Assembly (NCBI GenBank): GCA_963731105.1
Contig: CAVSUM010000010.1
Coordinates: 310,001 to 374,000 of the forward strand
Length of the DNA stretch: 64,000 nt
From: RPQJ01 sp963731105
GTDB lineage: Bacteria > Pseudomonadota > Gammaproteobacteria > Steroidobacterales > Steroidobacteraceae
Direction of reading: 5' to 3'
Shown here: positions 54,826-64,000 of the stretch, piece by piece
Layout of the letters: each line of letters opens with the position of its first letter
Position numbering within the stretch: position 1 is the first letter of the stretch
Program-made: the position numbers and the translations under genes
The notes under the pieces: generated by a model
Databases searched by the model: none
What the model saw: the letters and a program-made list of their open reading frames with translations, nothing else
What the model was told of the DNA's origin: nothing

Positions 54826-55800
54826 ATGTCCGCCGCCGCTCCCCTCCCCCCTTCCCTGGCCGTCGACTTCTGCGGCCTGAAACTCGCCTCGCCGATCGTG
54901 CTGCTGTCCGGCTGCGTCGGCTTCGGCGAGGAATACACGCGAATCGCGGGCTTCTCCAACACCGACGTTGGCGCCATCGTGCTCAAAGGCACCACGCGCG
55001 AGCCGCGGCTGGGCAACCCGCCGCACCGCGTGTACGAGACGCCGATGGGCATGCTCAACGCGATCGGCCTGCAGAATCCGGGCGTGGACAAGGTGGTGGA
55101 CGAGATCCTGCCGTCGCTCGATTTCACCGAGACGCGGTTCTTCGCCAACGTCTGCGGCTCCACCATCGAGGACTACGTCGAGACCACGCGGCGGTTCGAC
55201 GATTCGCCGATCGACGCCATCGAGATCAACATCTCGTGCCCGAACATCAAGGAAGGCGGCGTGCAGTTCGGCAACGTGCCGGAGATGTCGGCACGCGTCG
55301 TGGCCGCGTGCCGCGCGGTGACCAGCAAGCCGCTGATCACCAAGCTGTCGCCGAACCAGACGGACATCAGGGAAAACGCGCGCCGCTGCATCGAAGCGGG
55401 CAGCGACGGCCTGGCGGTGATCAACACGATCATGGGCATGGCGATCGACGTGAAGACGCGCCGGCCGGTGATCGGCAACATCCAGGGCGGCTTGTCCGGT
55501 CCGGCGATCAAGCCGATCGCTCTGCTCAAGGTGATGCAGGTGGCGGAGGTGGCGCGGCCGCTCGGCATCCCGATCATCGGCCAGGGCGGCATCTACACCG
55601 CCGATGATGCGCTCGAGTTCATCATCGCCGGCGCCACCACCGTCGGCGTCGGCACGTCACTGTTCTACGATCCGCTGGTGTGCAGCAAGATCAACGCCGG
55701 CGTCGCGGCGTACCTCGCGGCGAACGGCATGGCGTCGGTGGCGGAACTCGTCGGCACGCTCGACGCGCCGAAGAAGACCGTGCAGGCCTGCGCCTGCTGA
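54826..55800 (+). CDS. Dihydroorotate dehydrogenase, class 1B catalytic type
   Basis: 324 aa FMN enzyme oxidising dihydroorotate to orotate in pyrimidine synthesis. Seen: LASPIVLLSGCVGFGEEYTR, KGTTREPRLGNPPHRVYETP and MGMLNAIGLQNPGVD, the catalytic Cys in IEINISCPNIKEGGVQFGN (class 1 uses Cys, class 2 uses Ser), and NIQGGLSGPAIKPIALLKVM. This is the PyrDB pattern; that form normally needs a PyrK electron-transfer partner, absent from this window. Most gammaproteobacteria use the membrane class 2 enzyme. TACAAT lies about 10 nt upstream. The ending TVQACAC is Cys-rich. The gene could also be a related pyrimidine reductase. Confidence 0.85.
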   Translation: MSAAAPLPPSLAVDFCGLKLASPIVLLSGCVGFGEEYTRIAGFSNTDVGAIVLKGTTREPRLGNPPHRVYETPMGMLNAIGLQNPGVDKVVDEILPSLDFTETRFFANVCGSTIEDYVETTRRFDDSPIDAIEINISCPNIKEGGVQFGNVPEMSARVVAACRAVTSKPLITKLSPNQTDIRENARRCIEAGSDGLAVINTIMGMAIDVKTRRPVIGNIQGGLSGPAIKPIALLKVMQVAEVARPLGIPIIGQGGIYTADDALEFIIAGATTVGVGTSLFYDPLVCSKINAGVAAYLAANGMASVAELVGTLDAPKKTVQACAC

Positions 55801-55861
55801 CATGAGGGGACGGTCACTTGAGTGTCCCCGGGGACACTCAAGTGACCGTCCCCTCATGTCA
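55798..55861. repeat. Perfect 64-bp palindrome joining two convergent stop codons
   Basis: Every base pairs, from TGACATGAGGGGACGGTCAC onward to its exact complement. The first TGA is the stop of the dehydrogenase gene and the last three bases are the stop of macB-like permease on the other strand. The inner ACTTGAGTGTCCCC with GGGGACACTCAAGT recalls REP-like hairpins mobilised by RAYT transposases in other genomes (inference). No RAYT gene is in the window. Confidence 0.95.
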
Positions 55862-57062
55862 TTCGTGCCGCAACGCCTCGATCGGGTCGAGATACGCGGC
55901 ACGGCGCGCTGGCCATAATCCAAACACGAGTCCGACGCCCGCGCTGAACGCGAACGCCAGCAGCAGCGAGTCCGCCGTCACGTAGGTCTGCCAGCCTGCG
56001 AGCCTGGCCAGCGCGAGCGCCGCGCCATAGCCCAGCGCCATGCCCAGCAGACCGCCGAGCACGCACAGCACGACGCTCTCGGCGAGGAATTGCGTGAGGA
56101 TGTTGAACCGCGTCGCGCCGAGCGCCTTGCGGATGCCGATTTCGCGCGTCCGCTCGGTGACGGTCACCAGCATGATGTTCATGATGCCGATGCCGCCCAC
56201 CACCAGGCTCACGCCTGCGATGCCGGCGAGCAGGAAGCCGAGGATCTGCGTGGTCTGCTGCTGCGTGGCGAGGAACTGCTTGCGATCCACCACCGCGAAG
56301 TCGTTGTCGGCGCCCGGCGTGAGGCCGTGCTCGCGACGCACCACGCGCTCGATTTCGACCATGGCCTGCGCGAGGTCGATGCCCGGCACCACCTGCACCG
56401 CGATGCTCTGCACGCGGTCGTTGCCCACCACGCGGTACTCCGAACGTGCTGACCGGGATGTAGACGTCGTCATCGGGATTGCCGAAGCCGATCGCGCCCT
56501 TCTTGCGGTAGATGCCCACGACCTCGAACGGCAGCGACTTGACCAGGATCGTCTGGCCGAGCAGCGCCTCCGGCATCACCTGCAGCTGCTCGGGCACCTC
56601 GCCGCCCAGCACCGCCACGCGGCGCCGGCTCGAGTCGTCGACCCCGGACAGCAGGCGTCCGGCCTGCAGCTCGAAGCCGTTCACGATCGCGTGATCGTGG
56701 GTGGTGCCGATCACGCTCAGGTTCAGGTTGCGGTTGCCGAGTTTCACCTGCTGGCGGGAGCTCTGCTCGGGCGCCACCGCTGCAATGTTGCGCGCGTCGG
56801 TGCGCAGCGCCTCGGCGTCGGCCGTGGTCAGCGCCTGCTGGTCGCGCGCAATGCCCTGGGCGAAGCGCATGCCCGTGGTCACGGTGACCACGTTCGCACC
56901 AAGCGCCTCGAGCTGCTCCTCCACGGCGCGCTGCGCGCCGGTGCCGAGCGCGAGCATGGTGATCACGGCGGCGACGCCGATGATCACGCCCAGCATGGTC
57001 AGCGCCGCGCGGAACAGGTTGCCGCGGATGGAGGTGAATGCGACCCGCAGGATCTCGAGCAT
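55859..57062 (-). CDS. MacB-like ABC transporter permease, one-base frameshift
   Basis: About 400 aa after removing one base. FtsX/MacB-type permease of a tripartite efflux or lipoprotein-type exporter. Seen: MLEILRVAFTSIRGNLFRAA and LTMLGVIIGVAAVITMLALG, then a periplasmic domain (NVVTVTTGMRFAQGIARDQ), the break near 56444 (one extra base), and YRVVGNDRVQSIAVQV. Next come VSLVVGGIGIMNIMLVTVTE, RTREIGIRKALGATRFNILT, and the final helices and YLDPIEALRHE. Four helices, all intact. The stop is inside the 64-bp palindrome. Last gene of the operon. Confidence 0.9.
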
Positions 57063-57085
57063 CGTTGCCGCTCCCGCGAGTCCGG

Positions 57086-58459
57086 TCAGCGCGTCGCCGG
57101 CGCATCGGCCGGACGCTGCGCACCCGACGGACGCGGCGCGGCACCCGGCTTGGCATCGGCGCCACTCGGGCGACCCTGCGGGCGCGCCCCGCCCTGCGAC
57201 TCCTGCGACTGCGACGGCTGCGTGATGCCCGGGATGCCACCACGGCCACGCATGAAGTTCTGCAGCCGCTCCTGCGTCTCGAGCAGGCTCGAGCTCGGCA
57301 GCACCAGCACCACGTCGCCCTCCGCCAGGCCACCGATGACCTCGACGCGATCGAGATCCGTCACGCCGGTCTCGACCGCAACCGGCTGCAGCGCGTCCGG
57401 ACGCTGCGCCACGACCCAGAAACTGCCGCGCAGGCTCGAGGCGCTCTCGCGCGCGGAGCGGCGGTCGCGTGGTTCTTCCTCCAGTCCGGCAGCGGTGAGC
57501 TGCTGGCGCAGGGCGCCCTCTTCCACGCCGATGATGCCCGCGGTGGTCGCCACGTCGCGCTCGGTGCGCAGCGCGGTGATCGGCACGGTGAGCACGTCGT
57601 CGCGCCGCGTCACCTCGAAGCGTGCCTCGACATTCATCCCGGGCCGCAGCAGGTGCTCGGCATTCGGCAACGAGATCAGCACCGGAAACAGCGTGACGTT
57701 CTGCTCGACGGTGGCCTGCGGCTCGATCTTCTCGATGGTGCCGGCGAAGCGCTTGCCCGGGAACGACGCGACGCTGATGCGGGCCTCCATGCCCGGCACC
57801 AGCTTGCCGATGTCCGTCTCGTCGACGCGGGTGCGCACGCGCACCTCGTCCAGGTCGGCCATGGTCATCAGCAGCGTGCCGCCGCCGACGTCCGTGGTCG
57901 GCGACGAGATGACCTGGCCGCGCTCGACCCGCTTGTTCAGGATCGTGCCCGCGACCGGCGCGCGCACGTCGGTGTCCTCGAGCGCGATGCGGGCGTTCTC
58001 CACGGCGACCTTGGCGGCCACCACCTCGGATTCCGCGGTGGCCGCGTCGAGCACCAGCTTGTCGTAGTCGGCCGGGTTGATCCACGCGTTCTTGAGCAGC
58101 TTCTCGCCACGCTCGAGCTGGCTGCGCGCATTGGCGAGCTTGGCACGGGCAGCGTTCTGCTGCGCGAGCGCCTGGTCGAGCCGGTTGCGCGGGATACGCG
58201 GGTCGATGCGCACCAGCAGTGCACCGGTCTTCACCGTGTCGCCGGTATCCGCGCCGAGCTCGAGGATCTCGCCGGACGCCTTCGACTTCAGTTCCACCGT
58301 ACGGGTCGGCTCGATCACGCCCGCCGCCTCGACGACCAGCACCAGTGAGCCGCGCGCAACCGTCGCCGTCTCGTACTTGTTCGCGGCAGGTTCCGGATTG
58401 CGGGACCCGCAGCCCGCCAGCAGCAGCGTCGCAAAACAGAGAACGGCGGTCCGGTTCAT
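57086..58459 (-). CDS. MacA-like efflux adaptor lipoprotein
   Basis: 457 aa membrane-fusion (HlyD-type) protein. Seen: lipobox LLLAGCGSR, the biotinyl-lipoyl and barrel domains (VVEAAGVIEPTRTVELKSKA, SGEILELGADTGDTVKTGAL), a hairpin coiled coil (RLDQALAQQNAARAKLANAR), and DVRAPVAGTILNKRVERGQV. The end is a long Gly/Pro/Gln/Ala tail not typical of MacA. The stop and the ATPase start share ATGA in reverse order: its ATG overlaps the ATPase stop by 4 nt. It bridges the permease to an outer-membrane channel not encoded here. Confidence 0.92.
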   Translation of the reverse strand: MNRTAVLCFATLLLAGCGSRNPEPAANKYETATVARGSLVLVVEAAGVIEPTRTVELKSKASGEILELGADTGDTVKTGALLVRIDPRIPRNRLDQALAQQNAARAKLANARSQLERGEKLLKNAWINPADYDKLVLDAATAESEVVAAKVAVENARIALEDTDVRAPVAGTILNKRVERGQVISSPTTDVGGGTLLMTMADLDEVRVRTRVDETDIGKLVPGMEARISVASFPGKRFAGTIEKIEPQATVEQNVTLFPVLISLPNAEHLLRPGMNVEARFEVTRRDDVLTVPITALRTERDVATTAGIIGVEEGALRQQLTAAGLEEEPRDRRSARESASSLRGSFWVVAQRPDALQPVAVETGVTDLDRVEVIGGLAEGDVVLVLPSSSLLETQERLQNFMRGRGGIPGITQPSQSQESQGGARPQGRPSGADAKPGAAPRPSGAQRPADAPATR

Positions 58460-59172
58460 GGGGCGTGGTGTCCTGTCCGTGTGGTGTCGCTGACGATTCG
58501 TCCGTCGATCACGCGCAGGGTACGCTGCGCGCGCGCGGCGACATCGGCCTCGTGGGTGACGACGAGGACCGTGTTGCCGGCACGGTGCAGCTCGTCGAAC
58601 AGGGCGAGGATCTCCTCGCCGGTCGCGGTATCGAGGTTGCCCGTCGGCTCGTCGGCGAGCAGCAGGCTCGGCTGCGTGACCAGCGCCCGTGCGATGGCCA
58701 CGCGTTGCCGCTGGCCGCCCGAGAGCTCGGCCGGCCGGTGCTTCGCGCGATCCGTGAGGCCGACGCGCTCGAGCGCCTCGGCGGCGCGGTGTGCGCGATC
58801 GCGGCGCGGCATCCTGGCATAGAGCAGCGGCAACTCGACGTTCTGCAGCGCCGTCGCCCGCGGCAGCAGCGCGAACGACTGGAAGACGAAGCCGATCTCG
58901 CGGTTGCGCACGTGGGCGAGCTGCGCGTCGCGCATGGTCGACACGAGCTGGCCGTTCAACCAGTAGCTGCCTTCGTCCGGCGTGTCGAGGCAGCCGAGGA
59001 CGTTCATCAGCGTCGACTTGCCGGAGCCGGACGGTCCGGTGATGGCCGCGTACTCGCCGCGGTGGATGGTGAGGTCGACGCCGCGCAACGCATGGACGAC
59101 CTCGCGGCCCATCCGGTAGCGGCGAACCAGGCCTTCGGTGCGGATCAGCGGGGCGTCAGGCGCGGCACTCAT
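58456..59172 (-). CDS. MacB-like ABC transporter ATPase
   Basis: 238 aa ATPase of the LolD/MacB type. Seen: Walker A GPSGSGKSTLMNVLGCLD, Q-loop FVFQSFALLPRATALQNVEL, signature LSGGQRQRVAIARALV, Walker B LLLADEPTGNLD and the H-loop VVTHEADVA. The permease is a separate gene here, unlike E. coli MacB where they are fused. The ATG (59172) is 9 nt after the ntrC stop, so expression is probably joined to ntrBC. Confidence 0.94.
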   Translation of the reverse strand: MSAAPDAPLIRTEGLVRRYRMGREVVHALRGVDLTIHRGEYAAITGPSGSGKSTLMNVLGCLDTPDEGSYWLNGQLVSTMRDAQLAHVRNREIGFVFQSFALLPRATALQNVELPLLYARMPRRDRAHRAAEALERVGLTDRAKHRPAELSGGQRQRVAIARALVTQPSLLLADEPTGNLDTATGEEILALFDELHRAGNTVLVVTHEADVAARAQRTLRVIDGRIVSDTTRTGHHAP

Positions 59173-59181
59173 GGCCGCCCA

Positions 59182-60572
<1,391 letters not shown>

Positions 60573-60595
<23 letters not shown>

Positions 60596-61679
60596 GATTG
60601 TCGAAAGGCAGCAGGATGGTGAAGACGGTGTGGCCGGGGCGGCTGTCGAACTCGATCAGCCCGTCGTGACGGCCGATCAGGTCCTGCGCCACGGCGAGCC
60701 CGAGCCCGGTGCCGCCCTGCCGGCCGGTGATGAGCGGATAGAACACCGTGTCCTTGAGGTCGGCCGGCACGCCGGGGCCGTCGTCCTCGATCTGGATGCT
60801 CGCGACCACGCGGTAGCGACGGTTGCCGATGCTCGCGTTGGTGAGCGCGCGCGTGCGCAGCACGATGCGGCCGCGCTCGCCCACCGCCTGGATGGCGTTG
60901 CGGCCGAGGTTCAGCAGCGCCTGGATGATCTGGTTACGATCGAGCCTGAGCCGCGGCAGGCTCGGGTCGTAGTCGCGCTCGATCGCCACGCCGGCCGGCG
61001 CCTCGGCGGCCAGCAGGTGGCCGACGTGCTGCACCAGCTCGTGGATGTTCACCGGCTCCTTGTGCGGCGGCTGGCCCGGCCCGAGCAATGCGTCCACCAG
61101 CGCCGCGAGGCGATCGGCCTCGGCGATGATGACGGCCGTGTACTCGTGCAGCGAGGCATCCTTGAGTTGCCGCTCGAGCAGCTGGGCCGCGCCGCGCAAC
61201 CCGCCGAGCGGATTCTTGATCTCGTGCGCCAGCTGGCGAACCATCGCGCGGCTGCCGCCGAGCTGCGTGAGCAGCGCGGTCTCGCGCAGGATGCGCTGGT
61301 GCTGCGTCACGTCGGCGATCTCCACCAGCGACCCGCCCGGGAAGCCCGGCGCATCGTATGGCGTGACGGTGACGTTGACGAAGCGCATCGCCGCGCCCGG
61401 ACCCGGCTCGAACGGCAGCTCGCGGCGCGAGTACTGCGCGCCGGCGGTGCGCGCACGGGTGATCACGCCGTCGAGCTCGAGGTTGGCCCTGAGCAGGTCG
61501 CGCATGGCGCGCCCGGCGGCCTGGTTGCGACTGATGCCGAACAGGTCCTCGGCCGGCTCGTTCAGGTACAGCACCGCGCCGTCCGCGTCGAGCCACACGA
61601 CGCACGTGGCGATGCCGTCGAGCAGCTCGCCGAGCGTGGCGGTCGACGGGCGGACGATGTTGTGGGGATCGGCTGCCAC
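60573..61679 (-). CDS. ntrB: Nitrogen sensor kinase/phosphatase NtrB
   Basis: 368 aa from GTG 61679, which has GGGAGG 6 nt upstream. A longer frame begins at TTG 61703. Seen: PAS domain (LDGIATCVVWLDADGAVLYL, EDLFGISRNQAAGRAMRDLL), the dimer/phospho-site VRQLAHEIKNPLGGLRGAAQ, N-box NQIIQALLNLGRNAIQAV, EDDGPGVP, and GGTGLGLAVAQDLIGRHDG. No transmembrane helix, as in NtrB, which is controlled by PII protein. Overlaps ntrC. Confidence 0.95.
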
Positions 61680-61721
61680 GTCACGCCTCCCAGGAGCGCG
61701 CAACGCGGCGGCGGCAACGAC

Positions 61722-62310
61722 CTATCTCGGCGTCGGCTTGGGCGGTGGCCTGAGGTTCGGGCCCACCGCCCGTGGCGCGAGAGTGGTCGGCTGCTTGACG
61801 TAGAAGACTCGCGGCGCGCTGCGCAGCCGCTCGTTGCCCTGGTCGTCGTAGATCACCGCAGCGAGCGAGTGCGCCCCACGCGCAAGGTCCACCAGCGCGT
61901 GCTCGTAGCCCTCGCCAACCTGCCGGCCATCGAGGTACAGCACCACACGGTGGCCAGTGGCGAGTTCCGGTTCGGAGCGCAGTTGTACCGCCACCGTCGG
62001 GGCTGCCTCGAAGAACGACTCCTCGTTCTGCGGGCTCACGAACTCGAGCGCCGTGTACTGCACCGGCGCCGGCACATCCGCACGCGCCGACGGTTCGCCC
62101 TCCGTCGCCGCGGGCATCGCGGGCGCCGCGGTCGACGCGGCTGGCGACGACACGCCGGCCAGCTGGACTCTCTTCGCGCCCGGCACTGGGCGGTCTGAGT
62201 ACTGAGTGACGCCGTTGGCGTCCTTCCAGGTCCACAGTTCGCGCTTCGATTCCTGCGCCTGGACCGCCATGGCGAGCAGGCACCCGAGCAGCAGCGTCGG
62301 TGTCTCTCAT
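61722..62310 (-). CDS. DUF4124 periplasmic protein, likely indel in the signal peptide
   Basis: About 195 aa if one base near 62297 is removed. Seen: a clear ATG at 62310, signal-like TPTLLLGCLLAMAVQAQ in the next frame, then LWTWKDANGVTQYSDRPVPG, the DUF4124 signature. A Pro/Ala linker leads to a beta-rich half (VVLYLDGRQVGEGYEHALVD) and a C-terminal RPPPKPTPR. DUF4124 genes between glnA and ntrB are common in gammaproteobacteria; function unknown, probably envelope-related. The uncorrected frame would begin at ATG 62270, inside the signal peptide. Confidence 0.8.
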
Positions 62311-62397
62311 AGCGCCAGAGCATAGCCCCTGCTTTCCCGGTTAACAAAACGCGGGCCCGGATTCGCGAACCGTGTCATGGGACCGGCGGGAAGGGAC

Positions 62398-62423
62398 GCC
62401 GGCCAGCCACGCGGCTGGCCGGC
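62398..62423 (-). terminator. Strong hairpin after glnA
   Basis: GCCGGCCAGCC and GGCTGGCCGGC form a perfect 11-bp stem around four bases, 27 nt after the glnA stop (minus strand). No U-tract follows, so it may be a partial terminator or mRNA-end stabiliser between glnA and the downstream DUF4124-ntrBC genes. Confidence 0.55.
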
Positions 62424-62450
62424 TCCCCGGAGGACAGACCCCGCCGATCG

Positions 62451-63863
62451 TCAGACGCTGTAATAGAGCTCGAACTCCACCGGGTGGGTCGACATGCGCA
62501 GCCGGGTGACTTCCTGCATCTTCAGGCCGATGTAGGCATCGATCACGTCGTCGGTGAACACGCCGCCCTCCTTGAGGAAGGCGCGATCCTTGTCGAGCGC
62601 GTCGAGCGCCATGTCGAGCGAGTGGCACACGGTCGGGATGTTCTTCGCTTCCTCGGGCTCGAGGTCGTAGAGATCCTTGTCGGCCGGGTCGCCCGGGTGG
62701 ATCTTGTTGCGCACGCCGTCGAGGCCGGCCATCAGCATCGCCGCGAAGCACAGGTACGGGTTCGCGGTGGAATCCGGGAAGCGCACCTCGATGCGGCGGC
62801 CCTTCGGGTTGATGACGTGCGGGATGCGGATCGACGCCGAGCGGTTGCGCGCGGAGTACGCGAGCATCACCGGCGCCTCGAAACCCGGCACCAGCCGCTT
62901 GTAGCTGTTGGTGCTGGCGTTGCAGATCGCGTTCAGCGCCTTGGCGTGCTTGATGATGCCGCCGATGTAGTAGATGGCGATTTCCGAGAGGCCGCCGTAC
63001 TTGTCGCCGGCGAAGATGTTCTTGCCGTCCTTCGCGAGCGACTGGTTGACGTGCATGCCGTTGCCGTTGTCGCCCACCAGCGGCTTCGGCATGAAGGTGG
63101 CCGACTTGCCGTAGCTCGCCGCCACGTTGTGGATGGCGTACTTGAGGATCTGCACTTCGTCGGCCTTCTTCACCAGCGTGTTGGCGGACACGTTGATCTC
63201 GGCCTGGCCGCCGGTCGCGACTTCACTGTGGTGCACTTCGACCTTGAGGCCCATCTCCTCCATCGCGAGGCACATGGCCGTGCGCAGGTCCTGGTAGGCG
63301 TCCACCGGCGGCACCGGGAAGTAGCCGCCCTTGATGCCCGGGCGGTGCCCGAGGTTGCCGCCGTCCATGTTGCTGCCGGTGTTCCACGCGCCCTGCATCG
63401 AGTCGACTTCGTAGAAGCAGCCGTTCATCGAGCTGCCGTGGCGCAGGTTGTCGAAGATGAAGAACTCGTTCTCCGGGCCCCAGACCGACGCGTCGGCGAT
63501 GCCGGTCGACTTGAGATAGGCCTCGGCGCGCTTGGCGAGCGAGCGCGGGTCGCGCTCATAGCCCTGCATGGTCGAGGGCTCGACGATGTCGCAACGCAGG
63601 TTGAGCGTGGTCTCCTCGAAGAACGGGTCGAGGATCGCGGTCGAGGGATCCGGCATCAGGATCATGTCGGACTCCTGGATGCCCTTCCAGCCGGCGATCG
63701 ACGAGCCGTCGAAGCCCTTGCCGTCCTCGAAGAAGGCATCGTCCACGACGCGGGTCGGGACGGTCACGTGCTGTTCCTTGCCCTTGGTGTCCGTGAAGCG
63801 GAGGTCGACGAACTTGACCTCCTGTTCCTTGATGAGCGTCAGAACGTCGGCAGCGGTCGTCAT
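62451..63863 (-). CDS. glnA: Glutamine synthetase type I
   Basis: 470 aa. Makes glutamine from glutamate, ammonia and ATP as a dodecamer. Seen: FDGSSIAGWKGIQESDMIL, DPRSLAKRAEAYLKSTGIA, the ATP/glutamate sites VWGPENEFFIFDNLR and EVATGGQAEIN, MPKPLVGDNGNGMHVNQSL, NPKGRRIEVRFPDST, and the adenylylation Tyr Y399 in DKDLYDLEPEEAKNIP. It is the beta form regulated by adenylylation. ATG 63863 has GGAG 6 nt upstream. The sigma-54 promoter upstream and ntrBC downstream make it the target of its own regulator. Confidence 0.98.
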   Translation of the reverse strand: MTTAADVLTLIKEQEVKFVDLRFTDTKGKEQHVTVPTRVVDDAFFEDGKGFDGSSIAGWKGIQESDMILMPDPSTAILDPFFEETTLNLRCDIVEPSTMQGYERDPRSLAKRAEAYLKSTGIADASVWGPENEFFIFDNLRHGSSMNGCFYEVDSMQGAWNTGSNMDGGNLGHRPGIKGGYFPVPPVDAYQDLRTAMCLAMEEMGLKVEVHHSEVATGGQAEINVSANTLVKKADEVQILKYAIHNVAASYGKSATFMPKPLVGDNGNGMHVNQSLAKDGKNIFAGDKYGGLSEIAIYYIGGIIKHAKALNAICNASTNSYKRLVPGFEAPVMLAYSARNRSASIRIPHVINPKGRRIEVRFPDSTANPYLCFAAMLMAGLDGVRNKIHPGDPADKDLYDLEPEEAKNIPTVCHSLDMALDALDKDRAFLKEGGVFTDDVIDAYIGLKMQEVTRLRMSTHPVEFELYYSV

Positions 63864-63951
63864 GGGAGCTCCTTGGCTGTGCAGCGAATGCGGAGGCCTC
63901 GGGTCGCTCGCCGCGACGGCCCCGGAGGCGGGTGTTTGGGAATCAAAGGAA

Positions 63952-63967
63952 TGCAGCAAGTATGCCA
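63952..63967 (-). promoter_or_regulatory. Sigma-54 promoter of glnA
   Basis: Minus strand TGGCATACTTGCTGCA matches the RpoN consensus TGGCAC-N5-TTGCA at 5 of 6 and 4 of 5 positions with correct GG-to-GC spacing. Transcription would start near 63940, giving a leader of about 77 nt. RpoN promoters need an activator, and NtrC is encoded in the same locus. Confidence 0.75.
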
Positions 63968-63969
63968 GC

Positions 63970-63984
63970 GCACCGCAATAGCGC
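63970..63984 (-). promoter_or_regulatory. Candidate NtrC site beside the glnA promoter
   Basis: GCAC-N7-GCGC on the plus strand is one base from the NtrC core GCAC-N7-GTGC. It lies close to the -24 element, more like a governor than a high-affinity enhancer; stronger sites may lie beyond 64000. Confidence 0.35.
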
Positions 63985-64000
63985 AACCCCGTGGAAATGC

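Noticed and set aside
55859..57062. Genuine split of the permease into two genes
   Set aside because: A start at 56473 would fall in the periplasmic domain without a helix, and one extra base at about 56444 joins the halves seamlessly.

Overview
The window is a gene-dense, high-GC bacterial chromosome segment, about 64 kb with roughly 54 protein genes and no rRNA or tRNA that I can see. Gene content and order point to a gammaproteobacterium: rpoZ-spoT-ridA-recG-ubiA, glnA-DUF4124-ntrB-ntrC, rhodanese-grxC-secB-gpsA-trmL, tatABC, and an aa3 oxidase operon with its assembly genes. An affiliation near Xanthomonadales/Nevskiales/Steroidobacterales is inference from synteny and base composition only. 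No prophage, insertion sequence, CRISPR array or defence locus was recognised.

Layout. 1-6868 (minus): type IV pilus minor-pilin operon pilE-fimT-pilV-pilW-pilX-pilY1, pilY1 running off the left edge. 7039-13109 (plus): rpoZ, spoT, ridA, recG, ubiA. 13123-15046 (minus): nhaA and a damaged comF, divergent from bioC (15163). 16461-24828: cytochrome c oxidase structural and assembly genes (DUF2244, coxB, ctaD, a 46-aa membrane protein, ctaG, ctaE, a DUF2909-like gene on the other strand, surf1, a SCO-like gene, ctaA, ctaB). 24832-34687: vanZ-like, uvrD, trkA, mrcB, a TPR lipoprotein, dtd, tatABC. 34680-44909: a peptide-handling block with two POT transporters around a secreted amidohydrolase, then a very large CHASE4-HAMP-kinase-receiver-GGDEF-EAL protein overlapping an OPT transporter. 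45059-51370: small membrane proteins, DJ-1/YajL, S41 protease, a second c-di-GMP protein, EnvC. 51470-55800: rhodanese, glutaredoxin, SecB, GpsA, TrmL, CBS protein, class-1B-type dihydroorotate dehydrogenase. 55859-63863 (minus): MacAB-like efflux genes downstream of ntrC, ntrB, DUF4124 and glnA, with a good sigma-54 promoter in front of glnA.

Two features cut across the window. First, three families of intergenic palindromes, built from GCGGATA heptamers, GGGGGTA-type heptamers, or a perfect 64-bp palindrome, sit directly against stop codons and in several cases supply the stop codon. They occupy four of the six convergent gene junctions. Because heptamers shift frame by one each copy, they present TAG in all three frames to each incoming gene; I propose they are two-way gene-end modules. 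Second, at least 13 genes, including spoT, ctaE and ntrC, are broken by one-base indels while the protein stays recognisable on both sides. This looks like consensus error of the assembly rather than decay, so I report these as genes with frameshifts. One apparent gene fusion (39118-42984) may have the same cause.

How the parts may work together: the oxidase block holds nearly everything for a heme-aa3 oxidase (subunits I-III, Cu delivery, heme A synthesis). The glnA-ntrBC block is a self-contained nitrogen circuit. The 34-45 kb block joins peptide import, peptide or amide hydrolysis and c-di-GMP signalling.
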